From contig NZ_JARUBM010000002.1 of the NCBI RefSeq assembly GCF_029626175.1, positions 2,931,001 through 2,995,000 on the forward strand: DNA of 64,000 bases, in the 5' to 3' direction. The notes beneath the pieces are model-generated. The model was not told the origin of the DNA, did not search any database, and was given only the letters and a program-made list of their open reading frames with translations. The stretch comes from Micromonospora sp. WMMD1082. GTDB taxonomy: Bacteria; Actinomycetota; Actinomycetes; Mycobacteriales; Micromonosporaceae. How positions within the stretch are numbered: position 1 is the stretch's first letter; the number at the start of each line of letters is the position of its first letter. Below are positions 10,812-19,782 of this stretch, in pieces. A program made the position numbers and the translations under genes.

Positions 10812-12884
10812 CTAGTCGTCCAGCCAGTCCAGCCGGCGACCGCCCCGGTCCTGGGACGGGCCGTCGGAGCGGCCACGGCCGGCCTGCGCCGGGTCGCCGC
10901 CGTAGCCACCACCCTGACCGCCGTAGCCGCCGGCCTCGTAGCCGTTGTCGTAGCCGTCACGCTGACGCGGGGGCTCCTGGCCGTAGCCGCCGGCCTGGCC
11001 GTAGCCACCCGACTCGTACCCGCCGCGTGACTGCGACTCCTGGCCGTAACCACCCTGGTCGTAGGCGTTGTCGTAGCTGGTGTTGTCGTAGCCACCGCGC
11101 TGACGCGGGGGCTCCTGGCCGTAGCCGCCACCCGGCTGGTCGTACCCGCCGGTCGGCTCCGTGCCGTAACCGCTGCCCGCCTGCCCGTAGCCCCGGGTGG
11201 AGTCTGGCTGGCCGTAGTCGCCGGCCGGCTCGCCCTGCCCGTAGCCGCGCGTCGAGTCGCTCTGCCCGTAACCGCCGGGCTCACTCTGCCCGTAGCCCCG
11301 GGTCGGTTCGCTCTGTCCGTAGCCGCCGGCCTCGTTCCGCCCATAGCCGCCGGGCTCGGGCTGGCCGTAGCCCTGGCCCGCCTCCGGCTGGTACACGCCG
11401 GTCGCGTACGGGTCGGCGGGGGCCGGGTAGGTGGACTCCTCACCGCTGTAGCGCCCGGTCGGCTCGTCGTACCGCTCGCCGTAGCCGGCACCGGTGCCCG
11501 CCGGCGGATAGTCCGTCCCGGCGTTGCCGGCGCCGTAGTCGCGGCTGCCGTAGCCACCGCCCGACGACGGGCTGTTGCCGTAGCCGCTGCCCGAGGAGGG
11601 GGCGTTGCCGTAACCGGGGGCACCGTAGCCGCCCGGCTCGTCGCCGTAACCGCCACCGGACCAGCCCGCCTGGCCACCCGGGGCGCCGTACGGCTGCGGC
11701 GGCGCACCGTAGGGATCCGGCGGTACGTCGTCGAGGACCGGCTGGTGCATCATCGTCGGCGCGTTGCTCAGCCCGGGGCCGCCGACCATGGTCGGGTCCG
11801 GTCCCGCGCCGACGCGGTTCACCACCCGGGTGTGATCGTCCGCGTTGGCGTACGAGCCCCGGGCCGCCGGGATGGCGCCGGCCGGGGCGCCGGCGGGAGC
11901 GTCGCCGTCGGTCTCGGCGTCCTCGTTCTCCCGACGCTTCATCCAGAGCAGCACGATCGTGCCGACGCCGACGGCCACGAAGAGGCCGCCCAGCAGGATC
12001 AGCAGCCAGCTGCCGAAGCCACCGCCGGAGTCCTCGTTGGAGGCCGGGGCCTGCGCGGCGACGCTCTCCTCGGCCGCCTCGTCCTCCTCGGCGAACTCGT
12101 CCTCGAACGGGTCCTCGGTCGGCAGCGCCGACTCGCTCGCCGACGGCGTGGCGCTCGGGCTGGCCGACGCCTGGATCGCGAGGGTGATCCGCCGCCCGGT
12201 GACGCTCTGCCCCGCGTTGGCGGTGAAGCTCGACACGGCCTGCACGCCGCTGGCGCTCGCGCCGAGGTCGATCCGTCCGGGCGCGATCGGGTTGTCGCTG
12301 CTGCCGGTGAACCGGAAGTTGCCGTCGCCGTTGGTGTTGGTCTCGCGCTGCTTGCCGGCGCTGTCCTTGAGCAGCACCAGCGCGCCCGACACGGCCTCGC
12401 CACCCTGGTTGACGACCTTGCCGGAGATCGACCGCACCGTCTGCGGCGCCTGCGTCGTCGGCGGCGGCGGTGGCGGCGCTGCCGCGCCAACCAGGGTTAC
12501 GTTCGTGCTCTGGCTCTGCTCGCCGGTTGCGTCGACGGCCCTGACCGTGATCGTGGCCTGCCCGTCAGCTGCGTCCCCCGCCAGCCGGAAGGTCGCCTGG
12601 AAGTTGCCGCTCTCGTTTACCCCGCCCCGGCTGCATCCGTCGACACAGCTGAGCCTGGGGTTGTTGGAACTCACCGTGATGTCAGCGGCATTGTCGTCTG
12701 TGATGCCGATCGAGTAGCGAACGACGGTGGTCCTTCCGGCCTCGACCCGGCTAGGGGAGGCGGACACATTGTTCACGCTTGGGGCGGCGAAGGCGGGTGT
12801 GGCTGGGACGGCGAGCAGGGCACCGACAATCAGCGCCACGACCACACCGGCCCGCTGTTGCCAGGCTCGTCGGTGTGTTGACAC
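10812..12884 (-). CDS. Membrane-anchored protein with extracellular Ig/CnaB-like domains and a cytoplasmic GYGQ-repeat low-complexity tail
   Basis: This 690-residue protein has a signal peptide (about 1-34, ending ATPAFAA), an Ig-like region (about 35-140), a Pro-rich hinge (PPPPPPTT), a carboxypeptidase-regulatory/CnaB-like domain (about 150-225, [19 protein letters not shown]), an acidic Ser/Glu stalk, and one transmembrane helix near 291-315 ([20 protein letters not shown]) followed by WMKRRE, so the C-terminus is cytoplasmic. From about residue 410 to 690 the chain is a run of short Gly/Tyr/Gln/Ser/Pro units such as [13 protein letters not shown] and [11 protein letters not shown], ending RRLDWLDD. 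This composition resembles the prion-like domains of FUS/EWS proteins. The GTG at 12884 with GGAAGGCGG upstream gives the signal peptide. I do not recognise a named family; a structural or signalling role at the membrane is a guess. Confidence 0.85.
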   Translation of the reverse strand: MSTHRRAWQQRAGVVVALIVGALLAVPATPAFAAPSVNNVSASPSRVEAGRTTVVRYSIGITDDNAADITVSSNNPRLSCVDGCSRGGVNESGNFQATFRLAGDAADGQATITVRAVDATGEQSQSTNVTLVGAAAPPPPPPTTQAPQTVRSISGKVVNQGGEAVSGALVLLKDSAGKQRETNTNGDGNFRFTGSSDNPIAPGRIDLGASASGVQAVSSFTANAGQSVTGRRITLAIQASASPSATPSASESALPTEDPFEDEFAEEDEAAEESVAAQAPASNEDSGGGFGSWLLILLGGLFVAVGVGTIVLLWMKRRENEDAETDGDAPAGAPAGAIPAARGSYANADDHTRVVNRVGAGPDPTMVGGPGLSNAPTMMHQPVLDDVPPDPYGAPPQPYGAPGGQAGWSGGGYGDEPGGYGAPGYGNAPSSGSGYGNSPSSGGGYGSRDYGAGNAGTDYPPAGTGAGYGERYDEPTGRYSGEESTYPAPADPYATGVYQPEAGQGYGQPEPGGYGRNEAGGYGQSEPTRGYGQSEPGGYGQSDSTRGYGQGEPAGDYGQPDSTRGYGQAGSGYGTEPTGGYDQPGGGYGQEPPRQRGGYDNTSYDNAYDQGGYGQESQSRGGYESGGYGQAGGYGQEPPRQRDGYDNGYEAGGYGGQGGGYGGDPAQAGRGRSDGPSQDRGGRRLDWLDD

Positions 12885-13042
12885 GTCCACCGCCTTCCGG
12901 ACTGACCTCCCTGACCGGCGGGTGCCGGGCGGGGGAACATCACGGTACGAATACGCCGTCGGCAACTATGCCTTGTCGGGGCGGATCGGCGCGACCCAGG
13001 GCCAGCGTGATGCTCGGCGCGGTCACACCGTATCGTCCCGTC

Positions 13043-13405
13043 GTGTCCTCTCCGTACATTAAGTCCGCCCCGGTAGCGGCGGCGTTGTCGGCGCTCGACG
13101 AGGGGCGCGCGCCCGAACGGTCGGTGCTCCGTGAGGCGGTCAGGGCCCTGTTGGCCCTCCTCGCGGACCGCGCCCCCGGCCGATCGGTGGAGGTGCGTGT
13201 CCCACCTTACGGTGCAGTTCAGTGCGTACCTGGGCCGCGACACACCCGCGGTATTCCTCCGAACACGGTGGAGATGGATCCGCAAACCTGGCTCAGGTTG
13301 GCCACGGGTCGACTCGCCTGGGCGGAGGCGGTCACGGAGGGTCGGGTGCGGGCGAGTGGTAACCGTGCGGACCTGTCCGCGTACCTTCCGCTGATACTTG
13401 AGTGA
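13043..13405 (+). CDS. Sterol-carrier (SCP2-like) family protein
   Basis: This 120-residue protein looks like the small actinobacterial sterol-carrier-family protein found next to purF (in Mycobacterium tuberculosis the purF neighbour Rv0807 is of this kind, from memory). Key stretch: [17 protein letters not shown], then [25 protein letters not shown]. The GTG at 13043 has no Shine-Dalgarno site, but TATCGT lies seven bases upstream, so the mRNA may be leaderless. Ligand and role are unknown; the linkage to purF is the main clue. Confidence 0.8.
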   Translation: MSSPYIKSAPVAAALSALDEGRAPERSVLREAVRALLALLADRAPGRSVEVRVPPYGAVQCVPGPRHTRGIPPNTVEMDPQTWLRLATGRLAWAEAVTEGRVRASGNRADLSAYLPLILE

Positions 13406-13468
13406 CAGCTGAGATTGGTGACACAAAGCAGCGGCTCTGTGACTGTATGTGGCGACATGGATTCGCGT

Positions 13469-13491
13469 ACACTGTCACGCGACGACAGTGT
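13469..13491. promoter_or_regulatory. Palindrome overlapping a -10-like box upstream of purF
   Basis: ACACTGTC (13469-13476) and GACAGTGT (13484-13491) are perfect inverted copies with a 7-nt spacer. TACACT at 13468-13473 fits a TAnnnT -10 element and overlaps the left arm. A repressor bound here would block the promoter, but no clear -35 box is visible, so this is only a candidate operator about 75 bases before the purF start. Confidence 0.4.
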
Positions 13492-13566
13492 GGTCCCGGC
13501 CGAGGAGTGCGGAGCAGCCCAGTGGTTTCCGCCAGGCCAGTCCAGACCAGCAAGAGGGAGCGGCAG

Positions 13567-15102
13567 GTGCCCCGAGGCGACGGCCGGCTGAGCCACGACC
13601 TTGATCCCCAACAACCCGGCCCCCAGGACGAATGCGGTGTCTTCGGCGTCTGGGCTCCGGGCGAGGAGGTCGCCAACCTGGCCTACTTCGGGCTGTACGC
13701 GTTGCAGCACCGAGGGCAGGAGGCGGCCGGCATCGCCGTCAGCGACGGCTCCGGCGTGGTGGTCTACAAGGATCTCGGTCTGGTGGCCCAGGTCTTCGAC
13801 GAGCCGACGCTGGCCAGCCTGCGCGGGCATGTCGCGATCGGGCACACCCGCTATTCGACGACCGGCGCGTCGACCTGGGAGAACGCCCAGCCGACCATCC
13901 GGGCGACCAGCGCGGGCACGACGATCGCGCTGGCCCATAACGGCAACCTGGTCAACACCGCCGAGCTTCAGCGCGAGGTGGCCGAGCGTGGCCTGGGCAC
14001 CGACGGTTCGACGAACGACACCTCACTGGTCACCATGCTGCTGGCCAGCCGGCCGGATCTCTCCGTCGAGGCCGCCGCGCTCGAGGTGTTGCCGCAGCTG
14101 CGGGGCGCGTTCAGCTTCGCCTTCATGGACGAGTCGACGCTCTACGCCGCCCGCGACCCGCACGGGGTGCGTCCGCTGGTGCTCGGGCGGCTGGAACGGG
14201 GTTGGGTGGTGGCCAGCGAGACCGCCGCGTTGGACATCGTGGGCGCCAGCGTGGTCCGCGAGGTCGAGCCGGGCGAGTTGATCGCGATCGACGCCGAAGG
14301 GCTCCGCTCCAACCGGTTCGCCGCCCCGGAGCCCAAGGGCTGCCTCTTCGAGTACGTATACATCGCCCGGCCGGACGCCACCATCGCCGGCCGCAACGTG
14401 CACGCCGCCCGGGTGCAGATCGGGCGCCAGCTGGCCAGGGAGCACCCGGTCGAGGCCGACCTGGTGATCCCGGTGCCGGAGTCGGGCACCCCGGCGGCGA
14501 TCGGCTACGCCGAGGAGTCCGGCATCACCTACGGCGCTGGCCTCGTGAAGAACCCGTACGTCGGGCGTACCTTCATCCAGCCGTCGCAGACGCTGCGCCA
14601 GCTCGGCATCCGGCTCAAGCTCAACCCGCTGCGCGAGAACGTGCGGGGCAAGCGCCTGGTCGTGGTCGACGACTCCATCGTCCGCGGCAACACCCAACGC
14701 GCGATCGTGCGGATGCTGCGCGAGGCCGGCGCGGTGGAGGTGCACGTACGCATCTCCTCGCCGCCGGTCTCCTGGCCCTGCTTCTACGGCATCGACTTCG
14801 CCACCCGCGCCGAGCTGCTCGCCAACGGCCTCGACAACGAGGGCATCCGGCGGTCGATCGGTGCGGATACGCTGGGCTACGTCTCGTTGGCCGGCCTGAT
14901 CGCCGCGACCGAGCAGCCGAAGACCCGGCTGTGTCGGGCCTGCTTCGACGGGGAGTACCCGATCGAGTTGCCCGTCGGCAACCTGATCGGCAAGCACGTG
15001 CTCGAAGGGATCGGGCGTCGGGTCGCCCACGACGCGACCGACGACACCGACGCCGCCGAGCAACTCGTCATGAAGATGTCGGCGACCACACACCGCCCGT
15101 AG
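13567..15102 (+). CDS. purF: Amidophosphoribosyltransferase
   Basis: PurF makes 5-phosphoribosylamine from PRPP and glutamine, the first committed step of purine synthesis. The GTG at 13567 (GAGGGAG upstream) gives 511 residues with a 22-residue propeptide before the N-terminal nucleophile, DE|CGVFGVW, so the enzyme is of the processed type. The glutaminase block continues with YALQHRGQEAAG and IGHTRYSTTG. The PRPP-binding loop is RLVVVDDSIVRGNT. Cys residues in LCRACFDGEYP near the C-terminus, with others, are the usual [4Fe-4S] ligands of this class. The gene lies after the sterol-carrier-like gene and before purM. Confidence 0.97.
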   Translation: MPRGDGRLSHDLDPQQPGPQDECGVFGVWAPGEEVANLAYFGLYALQHRGQEAAGIAVSDGSGVVVYKDLGLVAQVFDEPTLASLRGHVAIGHTRYSTTGASTWENAQPTIRATSAGTTIALAHNGNLVNTAELQREVAERGLGTDGSTNDTSLVTMLLASRPDLSVEAAALEVLPQLRGAFSFAFMDESTLYAARDPHGVRPLVLGRLERGWVVASETAALDIVGASVVREVEPGELIAIDAEGLRSNRFAAPEPKGCLFEYVYIARPDATIAGRNVHAARVQIGRQLAREHPVEADLVIPVPESGTPAAIGYAEESGITYGAGLVKNPYVGRTFIQPSQTLRQLGIRLKLNPLRENVRGKRLVVVDDSIVRGNTQRAIVRMLREAGAVEVHVRISSPPVSWPCFYGIDFATRAELLANGLDNEGIRRSIGADTLGYVSLAGLIAATEQPKTRLCRACFDGEYPIELPVGNLIGKHVLEGIGRRVAHDATDDTDAAEQLVMKMSATTHRP

Positions 15103-15166
15103 CATCACCCGGTTGCCGCGCCGGTCACCGTCGACGCGGCAGCCGAGGAACACAAAGGGGAGAACC

Positions 15167-16321
15167 GTGACGCACGTGTCCGAGCGCAGCGGCGCAGGAA
15201 GCAGCCCGAGCGGTGCAGGCGGGGACCGTCAGCCCTGGACGGCCGGCGCCGGCCGCCCGGCTCGCAAACGCTCGGTCTCGTACGCGGACGCCGGCGTGTC
15301 CATCGAGGCGGGTGACCGTGCCGTGGAGCTGCTCAAGTCGAAGGTGAAGCAGACCCGCCGGCCGGAGGTGATGGGCGACCTCGGTGGTTTCGCCGGCCTG
15401 TTCCGGCTGGACACCACGAAGTACAAGAACCCGATCCTGGCCTCCTCCACCGACGGCGTCGGCACCAAGCTGGTGATCGCCCAGCAGATGGACATCCACG
15501 ACACGGTCGGCATCGACCTGGTGGCGATGGTCGTCGACGACCTGGTCGCCTGCGGCGCCGAGCCGCTCTTCCTGCTCGACTACATCGCCACCGGCGAGGT
15601 CGTGCCGGACAAGGTCGCCGAGATCGGCGCGGGCATCGCCGACGGCTGCCGGTACGCGGGCTGCGCGCTGCTCGGTGGCGAGACCGCCGAGCACCCGGGC
15701 GTGCTACGTCCCGACGAGTACGACGTCTCCGCCACCGGCGTCGGTGTGGTGGAGGAGAGCGAGATCCTCAGCTCGGAGCGCGTCGAGGTGGGCGACGTGG
15801 TGATCGCCATGCGCTCGTCCGGCCTGCATTCGAACGGCTACTCGCTGGTCCGGCACGTGCTGCTGGGCGCTGGCCGGATGCGGCTGGACGTGGTGATCGA
15901 CGACTTCGGCCGGCAACGCACCCTCGGCGAGGAGCTGCTCACCCCCACCAAGATCTACGCGCAGGACTGCCTCAAGCTGATCGCCGAGGCCGACGTGCGG
16001 GCCCTGGCCCACGTCACCGGCGGCGGGATTCCCGGCAACCTGGTGCGGATCCTGCCGGAGCACGTGGACGCGGTGGTGCACCGCTCGACGTGGAAGCCGC
16101 AGCCGGTCTTCGATCTGATCCAGTCCAAGGGCCGGATCGAGGACCCGGAGATGGAGGCGACCTTCAACATGGGCGTCGGCATGTTCGCGATCGTGTCGGC
16201 GGAGGACGCCGACCGGGCGCTGGCCACGCTGACCGGGCGCGGTGTCGACGCCTGGCAGGTCGGCGAGGTGATCGAGGGCACCGGTGAGGTGCGGATGGTC
16301 GGCCAGCACACCCGAGGATGA
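15167..16321 (+). CDS. purM: Phosphoribosylformylglycinamidine cyclo-ligase (AIR synthetase)
   Basis: PurM closes the imidazole ring of FGAM with ATP to give AIR. The 384-residue protein shows SVSYADAGVSIEAGDRAVE, ILASSTDGVGTKL, the LLGGETAEHPGV block, and HVTGGGIPGNLVRILPE. About 35 Ser/Gly-rich residues precede the conserved start. The GTG at 15167 follows AAAGGGGAG. It is cotranscribed or coupled with purF (64-base gap), and the next gene downstream begins the RiPP locus. Confidence 0.97.
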   Translation: MTHVSERSGAGSSPSGAGGDRQPWTAGAGRPARKRSVSYADAGVSIEAGDRAVELLKSKVKQTRRPEVMGDLGGFAGLFRLDTTKYKNPILASSTDGVGTKLVIAQQMDIHDTVGIDLVAMVVDDLVACGAEPLFLLDYIATGEVVPDKVAEIGAGIADGCRYAGCALLGGETAEHPGVLRPDEYDVSATGVGVVEESEILSSERVEVGDVVIAMRSSGLHSNGYSLVRHVLLGAGRMRLDVVIDDFGRQRTLGEELLTPTKIYAQDCLKLIAEADVRALAHVTGGGIPGNLVRILPEHVDAVVHRSTWKPQPVFDLIQSKGRIEDPEMEATFNMGVGMFAIVSAEDADRALATLTGRGVDAWQVGEVIEGTGEVRMVGQHTRG

Positions 16322-16467
16322 TCACCGTGCGCTGATCCTCCGACCACCTGATCAGGGCTTCACCCGAGTGGTCGCCGCCGCCTAGCCTGAACAGGCACCC
16401 TCAGAGCTGTGCGGCGCGCCCATGCAGGGGTGCGCCCGGCAGCCTCAGACCGCTACGGAGGAGGGCG

Positions 16468-17601
16468 ATGGCTGCGCGGGGACGGTCATTGCGCGGGATG
16501 CGGGGCCTGGCCACCGTCCCGTCGTACGTCGTGATGCAGCCCACCACCCTCTGCAACCTCGACTGCGCATACTGCTATCTGCCGTTTCGGGCGGCGGATC
16601 GGCGGATGCCGAGCGCGGTGGCCGAGGCGGTGGCCGCCTCGGTGAACCGCTGGGCGTCGGCGGGACGGTTCTCGGTGGTCTGGCACGGCGGCGAACCGCT
16701 GGCCGCCGGCCGGGACCAGTTGGCCGCGCTGATGGCACCCTTCGGGGCCGAGGTGGAGCACCACGTCCAGACCAACGCCACGCTGATCGACGACGCGTGG
16801 TGCGAGTTCTTCGCCGCGCACCGGATGCGGGTGAGCGTGAGCGTGGACGGGCCTCGGGAGCGCAACGGCGAGCGGGTCACCCGGGCGGGCCGGCCGGCGT
16901 ACGACCGGATCGTCCGTGGGGTGGCGGCGCTGCGCCGGCACGGGCTGCCCTTCTCGGCGCTCGCCGTGGTCAACGACCCGTCGCCGGGCCGGGCGACGGA
17001 GCTGTACGACTACTTCCTCGGCCTCGGCTGCGAGGTGCTCGGCGTGAACATCGAGGAGACCGAGGGGGTCAACACCCGCGACAACGCGCACGAGGCCCCG
17101 GCCGTGACCGGGTTCTGGGCCGAGCTGGTCGCGGCCTGGCGGCGTGATCCCCGGATCCATCTGCGGGAGGTCGAGTGGTCACTGCGGTACGCCGCGGCGG
17201 TGCTGGACGGCACGGCGCACGACCTGCTGCCCGGCCGGCTCGACCCGATCCCGACCGTGGCGTACGACGGCTCGGTCGTGGTGCTCTCGCCCGAACTGGC
17301 CGGCTTCACCGATGCCCGCTACGGCGACTTCTCCAGTGGGAACGTGCTCACGACCCCGTTGCACACGATCCTGGCCGACGCGCAGCACACGACCTGGGTC
17401 GGCGAGTTCATGGACGGCGTGGAGGCCTGCCGCTCCTCCTGCCCGTACTTCGGATTCTGTGGTGGCGGCCACGCGGCCAACCGCTACTTCGAGCTGGGGC
17501 GTTTTGACGGTACGGAGACCGAGCACTGCCGCAACAGCAAGATCCGCCTACTGGAGGGAGTGTTGGATCATGCCCGAGACCACCAGTCACCGGGAGCCTG
17601 A
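16468..17601 (+). CDS. Radical SAM/SPASM peptide maturase, cyclophane-forming (AmcB-like)
   Basis: This 377-residue enzyme has the radical SAM cluster motif C29-x3-C33-x2-C36 (CNLDCAYCY), the VVWHGGEPL and VQTNATLI blocks of SPASM-family maturases, and a C-terminal SPASM segment with C321, C325, C331 and C354 (CRSSCPYFGFC, then EHC). Enzymes of this group link an aromatic ring to the side chain of the residue two positions on, making three-residue cyclophanes (triceptides) in a ribosomal peptide. The ATG at 16468 sits behind GGAGGAGG. The precursor gene starts inside its 3' end, so expression is coupled. The assignment rests on the motifs plus the unmistakable precursor; the exact subfamily is inferred. 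Confidence 0.88.
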   Translation: MAARGRSLRGMRGLATVPSYVVMQPTTLCNLDCAYCYLPFRAADRRMPSAVAEAVAASVNRWASAGRFSVVWHGGEPLAAGRDQLAALMAPFGAEVEHHVQTNATLIDDAWCEFFAAHRMRVSVSVDGPRERNGERVTRAGRPAYDRIVRGVAALRRHGLPFSALAVVNDPSPGRATELYDYFLGLGCEVLGVNIEETEGVNTRDNAHEAPAVTGFWAELVAAWRRDPRIHLREVEWSLRYAAAVLDGTAHDLLPGRLDPIPTVAYDGSVVVLSPELAGFTDARYGDFSSGNVLTTPLHTILADAQHTTWVGEFMDGVEACRSSCPYFGFCGGGHAANRYFELGRFDGTETEHCRNSKIRLLEGVLDHARDHQSPGA

Positions 17602-17806
17602 GACCGTGACGGGAGGCGGGCCCGACCGGGTCGCCGACCGGGTGCGCGAGGCCGCTGCAGGGCTCACCGCCCTGCTCCACGAGGCCGAGGTCGCGCGCCA
17701 GCTGCGGGCGGAGGTGGCGGGTGGCGACGGCGCCAGTGCGGTCTGCGCCTGGAACCACTTCGAGAACATCCCGACGTTCTACAACTGGAACAACCGTCCG
17801 CGCTGA
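17570..17806 (+). CDS. Multiple-cyclophane RiPP precursor peptide (AmcA-like)
   Basis: This 78-residue peptide overlaps the maturase gene by 32 bases (ATG at 17570, GGAGGG eleven bases upstream). Residues 1-58 form a charged helical leader (RVADRVREAAAGLTALL, then VARQLRAEVAGG). The C-terminal core is rich in aromatic and Asn residues: CAWNHFENIP then TFYNWNNRPR. It holds the aromatic-x-x triads expected for triceptide cross-linking: W61-N-H63, F64-E-N66, F70-Y-N72 or Y71-N-W73, and W73-N-N75. No dedicated protease or exporter is encoded nearby, and the product and its role are unknown. Confidence 0.85.
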   Translation: MPETTSHREPETVTGGGPDRVADRVREAAAGLTALLHEAEVARQLRAEVAGGDGASAVCAWNHFENIPTFYNWNNRPR

Positions 17807-17819
17807 CGAATCGGTACCG

Positions 17820-17865
17820 AGGGCCCGCCACACCGCCGGAGCATCGTCCGGGCGTGGCGGGCCCT
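17820..17865 (+). terminator. Terminator after the RiPP precursor
   Basis: AGGGCCCGCCAC (17820-17831) is matched by its exact complement at 17854-17865, 13 bases after the precursor stop, with TTGG following. Confidence 0.75.
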
Positions 17866-17909
17866 TGGCTCGCCGGGTGTTGACACTGCCGCCCTGGCGG
17901 GCACATGCG

Positions 17910-17938
17910 TGAGCACGCGGGGAGTTACCGCGTGCTCA
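17910..17938 (-). terminator. Terminator after the DUF3073 gene
   Basis: TGAGCACGCGG and its exact complement (17928-17938) surround a 7-nt loop, 14 bases beyond the stop of the minus-strand DUF3073 gene. Confidence 0.7.
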
Positions 17939-17952
17939 GATGTGACCGAGGG

Positions 17953-18165
17953 TCAGCGGGTCGGACGGACCCAGTTGTCCGGGTCGTCCTCGGCGGGGTC
18001 CTCGTCATCGTCGACGTACTCTTTGTAGTCGTCGTCGAAGTTGCGGTCCGACTTGCCGCTGCCGCCGAGTTCTCGCTGCAAGGCGGCGAGGTCGGTGTTC
18101 GGGGAGTGGTACTTCAGCTCCCGGGCCACCTTTGTCTGCTTGGCCTTAGCACGGCCGCGCCCCAT
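17953..18165 (-). CDS. DUF3073 family protein
   Basis: A 70-residue protein with the basic start MGRGRAKAKQTKVARELKY, then DLAALQREL, and a very acidic end (DDDYKEYVDDDEDPAEDDPD). This is the conserved actinobacterial DUF3073 protein, normally found close to purM (as in mycobacteria and streptomycetes). Its function is not known; the basic head could bind nucleic acid. The ATG at 18165 has a GAGGGGG site upstream, so the 21-residue upstream extension is left out. Confidence 0.9.
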   Translation of the reverse strand: MGRGRAKAKQTKVARELKYHSPNTDLAALQRELGGSGKSDRNFDDDYKEYVDDDEDPAEDDPDNWVRPTR

Positions 18166-18423
18166 GGCTCGACCCCCTCGCACAGAATGCGGGGCAGCCC
18201 GAAGGCGGGCCCCGATGACGTCAGGCATCTCTCGTGGCTCTTACGGTACATGGGGATGCCACCGTTCGGCACCTCGGGTTACCGTCGACCGCAACCGCGC
18301 GTCGCGGTCGTGAGGTCGTCACCCATTGTACCCGGTAAGGAGCGAGGCCGGGAACGGTCGTGACACAGGGCTAATTCCTCATGAACGCGTCGTAAACTCA
18401 TCTTAGCCGGGCATAACCGCCGA

Positions 18424-18443
18424 GGGCCGGACCAATCCGGCCC
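18424..18443 (-). terminator. Terminator after valine dehydrogenase gene
   Basis: GGGCCGGA CCAA TCCGGCCC forms a perfect 8-bp stem with a 4-nt loop, 18 bases past the vdh stop on the minus strand. Confidence 0.7.
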
Positions 18444-18461
18444 GCCCCCGGCGGCGTGTCG

Positions 18462-19544
18462 TCAGCGCAGGTGGATGGCGCGCAGCCGGCCGATCTCGGC
18501 CATCCGCCGCTCGGCCAGCCGGTCGGCGGCCACGGCCGGCGGGACGCCGTCGGCGTCGGCGAGCCGGAGGATCTCCCGCGTGGTGTCGAAGATCCGGGTG
18601 GCCCGCAGCTTCGCCCGATCGAAGTCGAAGCCCTCGATCTCGTCCGAGACCTGGATCACACCGCCGGCGTTCACCACGTAGTCCGGTGCGTAGAGGATGC
18701 CCCGGTCGGCGAGCAGCTTCTCGACGCCGGAGTGGGCGAGCTGGTTGTTGGCCGCCCCGGCGACCACCTTCGCCCGCAGGGTCGCCACCGTGTCGTCGTC
18801 CAGCGCGCCGCCGAGGGCGCACGGGGCGTACACGTCGATGTCGGCCGCGACCAGTGCGGTCGCGTCGTCGACCAGCGTGACCTGAGGATGCGTGGTACGC
18901 GCCCAGTCCAGTGCCCGTGGGCTGACGTCGGTGGCCACCACCTCGGCGCCGTCCTCCAGCAGGTGGCCGACCAGGTACTTGCCGACCTTGCCCAGCCCGG
19001 CCACGCCGACCCGCTTGCCGTGCAGCGTCGGCACACCCCAGACGTGCTCGGCCGCCGCCCGCATGCCCTGGAACACGCCCCAGGCGGTGAGGACCGAGGA
19101 GTCACCCGCGCCGCCGTGCTCGACGCTGCGGCCGGTGACGTAGCGCGTCTCGCGGGCGATCACGTCCATGTCCGGTACGTACGTGCCGACGTCGCAGGCG
19201 GTGTAGTACCGACCGCCCAGCGACTCCACGAAGCGGCCGTACGCGCGCAACAGCGCCTCGCTCTTGACCTGCTCGGGGTCGCCCCAGATGACCGCCTTGC
19301 CGCCGCCCAGGTCCAGCCCGGCGAGGGCGTTCTTGTAGGCCATGCCGCGGGAGAGGTCCAGCACGTCGGCGAGGGCGTCCGCCTCGCTGGCGTACGGGTA
19401 GAAACGCGTACCGCCGAGCGCGGGGCCCAGCGCGGTGGAGTAGATGCCGATGATCGCCTTCAGGCCGGTCTGCTTGTCCTGGCAGAACACGACCTGCTCG
19501 TGGCCCGTGGACTCCGGGTCGTCCGTGGTGGCGAATACGCCCAT
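18462..19544 (-). CDS. vdh: Valine (Glu/Leu/Phe/Val family) dehydrogenase
   Basis: NAD-dependent oxidative deamination of branched-chain amino acids to 2-oxo acids; in streptomycetes Vdh supplies acyl-CoA building blocks. The 360-residue length matches. Visible motifs are the substrate/catalytic region [30 protein letters not shown] with the catalytic Lys, [12 protein letters not shown], and the NAD fold [12 protein letters not shown]. The ATG is at 19544. It lies next to the DUF8083-like gene and bldC, the same neighbours as in Streptomyces coelicolor, which favours valine dehydrogenase over leucine dehydrogenase. Confidence 0.9.
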   Translation of the reverse strand: MGVFATTDDPESTGHEQVVFCQDKQTGLKAIIGIYSTALGPALGGTRFYPYASEADALADVLDLSRGMAYKNALAGLDLGGGKAVIWGDPEQVKSEALLRAYGRFVESLGGRYYTACDVGTYVPDMDVIARETRYVTGRSVEHGGAGDSSVLTAWGVFQGMRAAAEHVWGVPTLHGKRVGVAGLGKVGKYLVGHLLEDGAEVVATDVSPRALDWARTTHPQVTLVDDATALVAADIDVYAPCALGGALDDDTVATLRAKVVAGAANNQLAHSGVEKLLADRGILYAPDYVVNAGGVIQVSDEIEGFDFDRAKLRATRIFDTTREILRLADADGVPPAVAADRLAERRMAEIGRLRAIHLR

Positions 19545-19782
19545 GACTGGCTCCTGTGTCGGCGGGCGCCCTTGTGGGGCGCGGACCTGGTCAACGCCGG
19601 CGGGGATGCTGCCGGTGGTGCGAGCCTAGTATCGGTCCGCGTCGGGCTGCCGGCCCCGCCGTCGCCGTCCCGCCCTCCGGGCAGCCCCGACGCGTCGCGC
19701 GTGCGCCGCGGGCGCGCCGCGCCACCGCGATCGGAGTGACGCCGAGCAACGCTCGGCTTGCGGTTCGTGGGAGGATCGCGCC

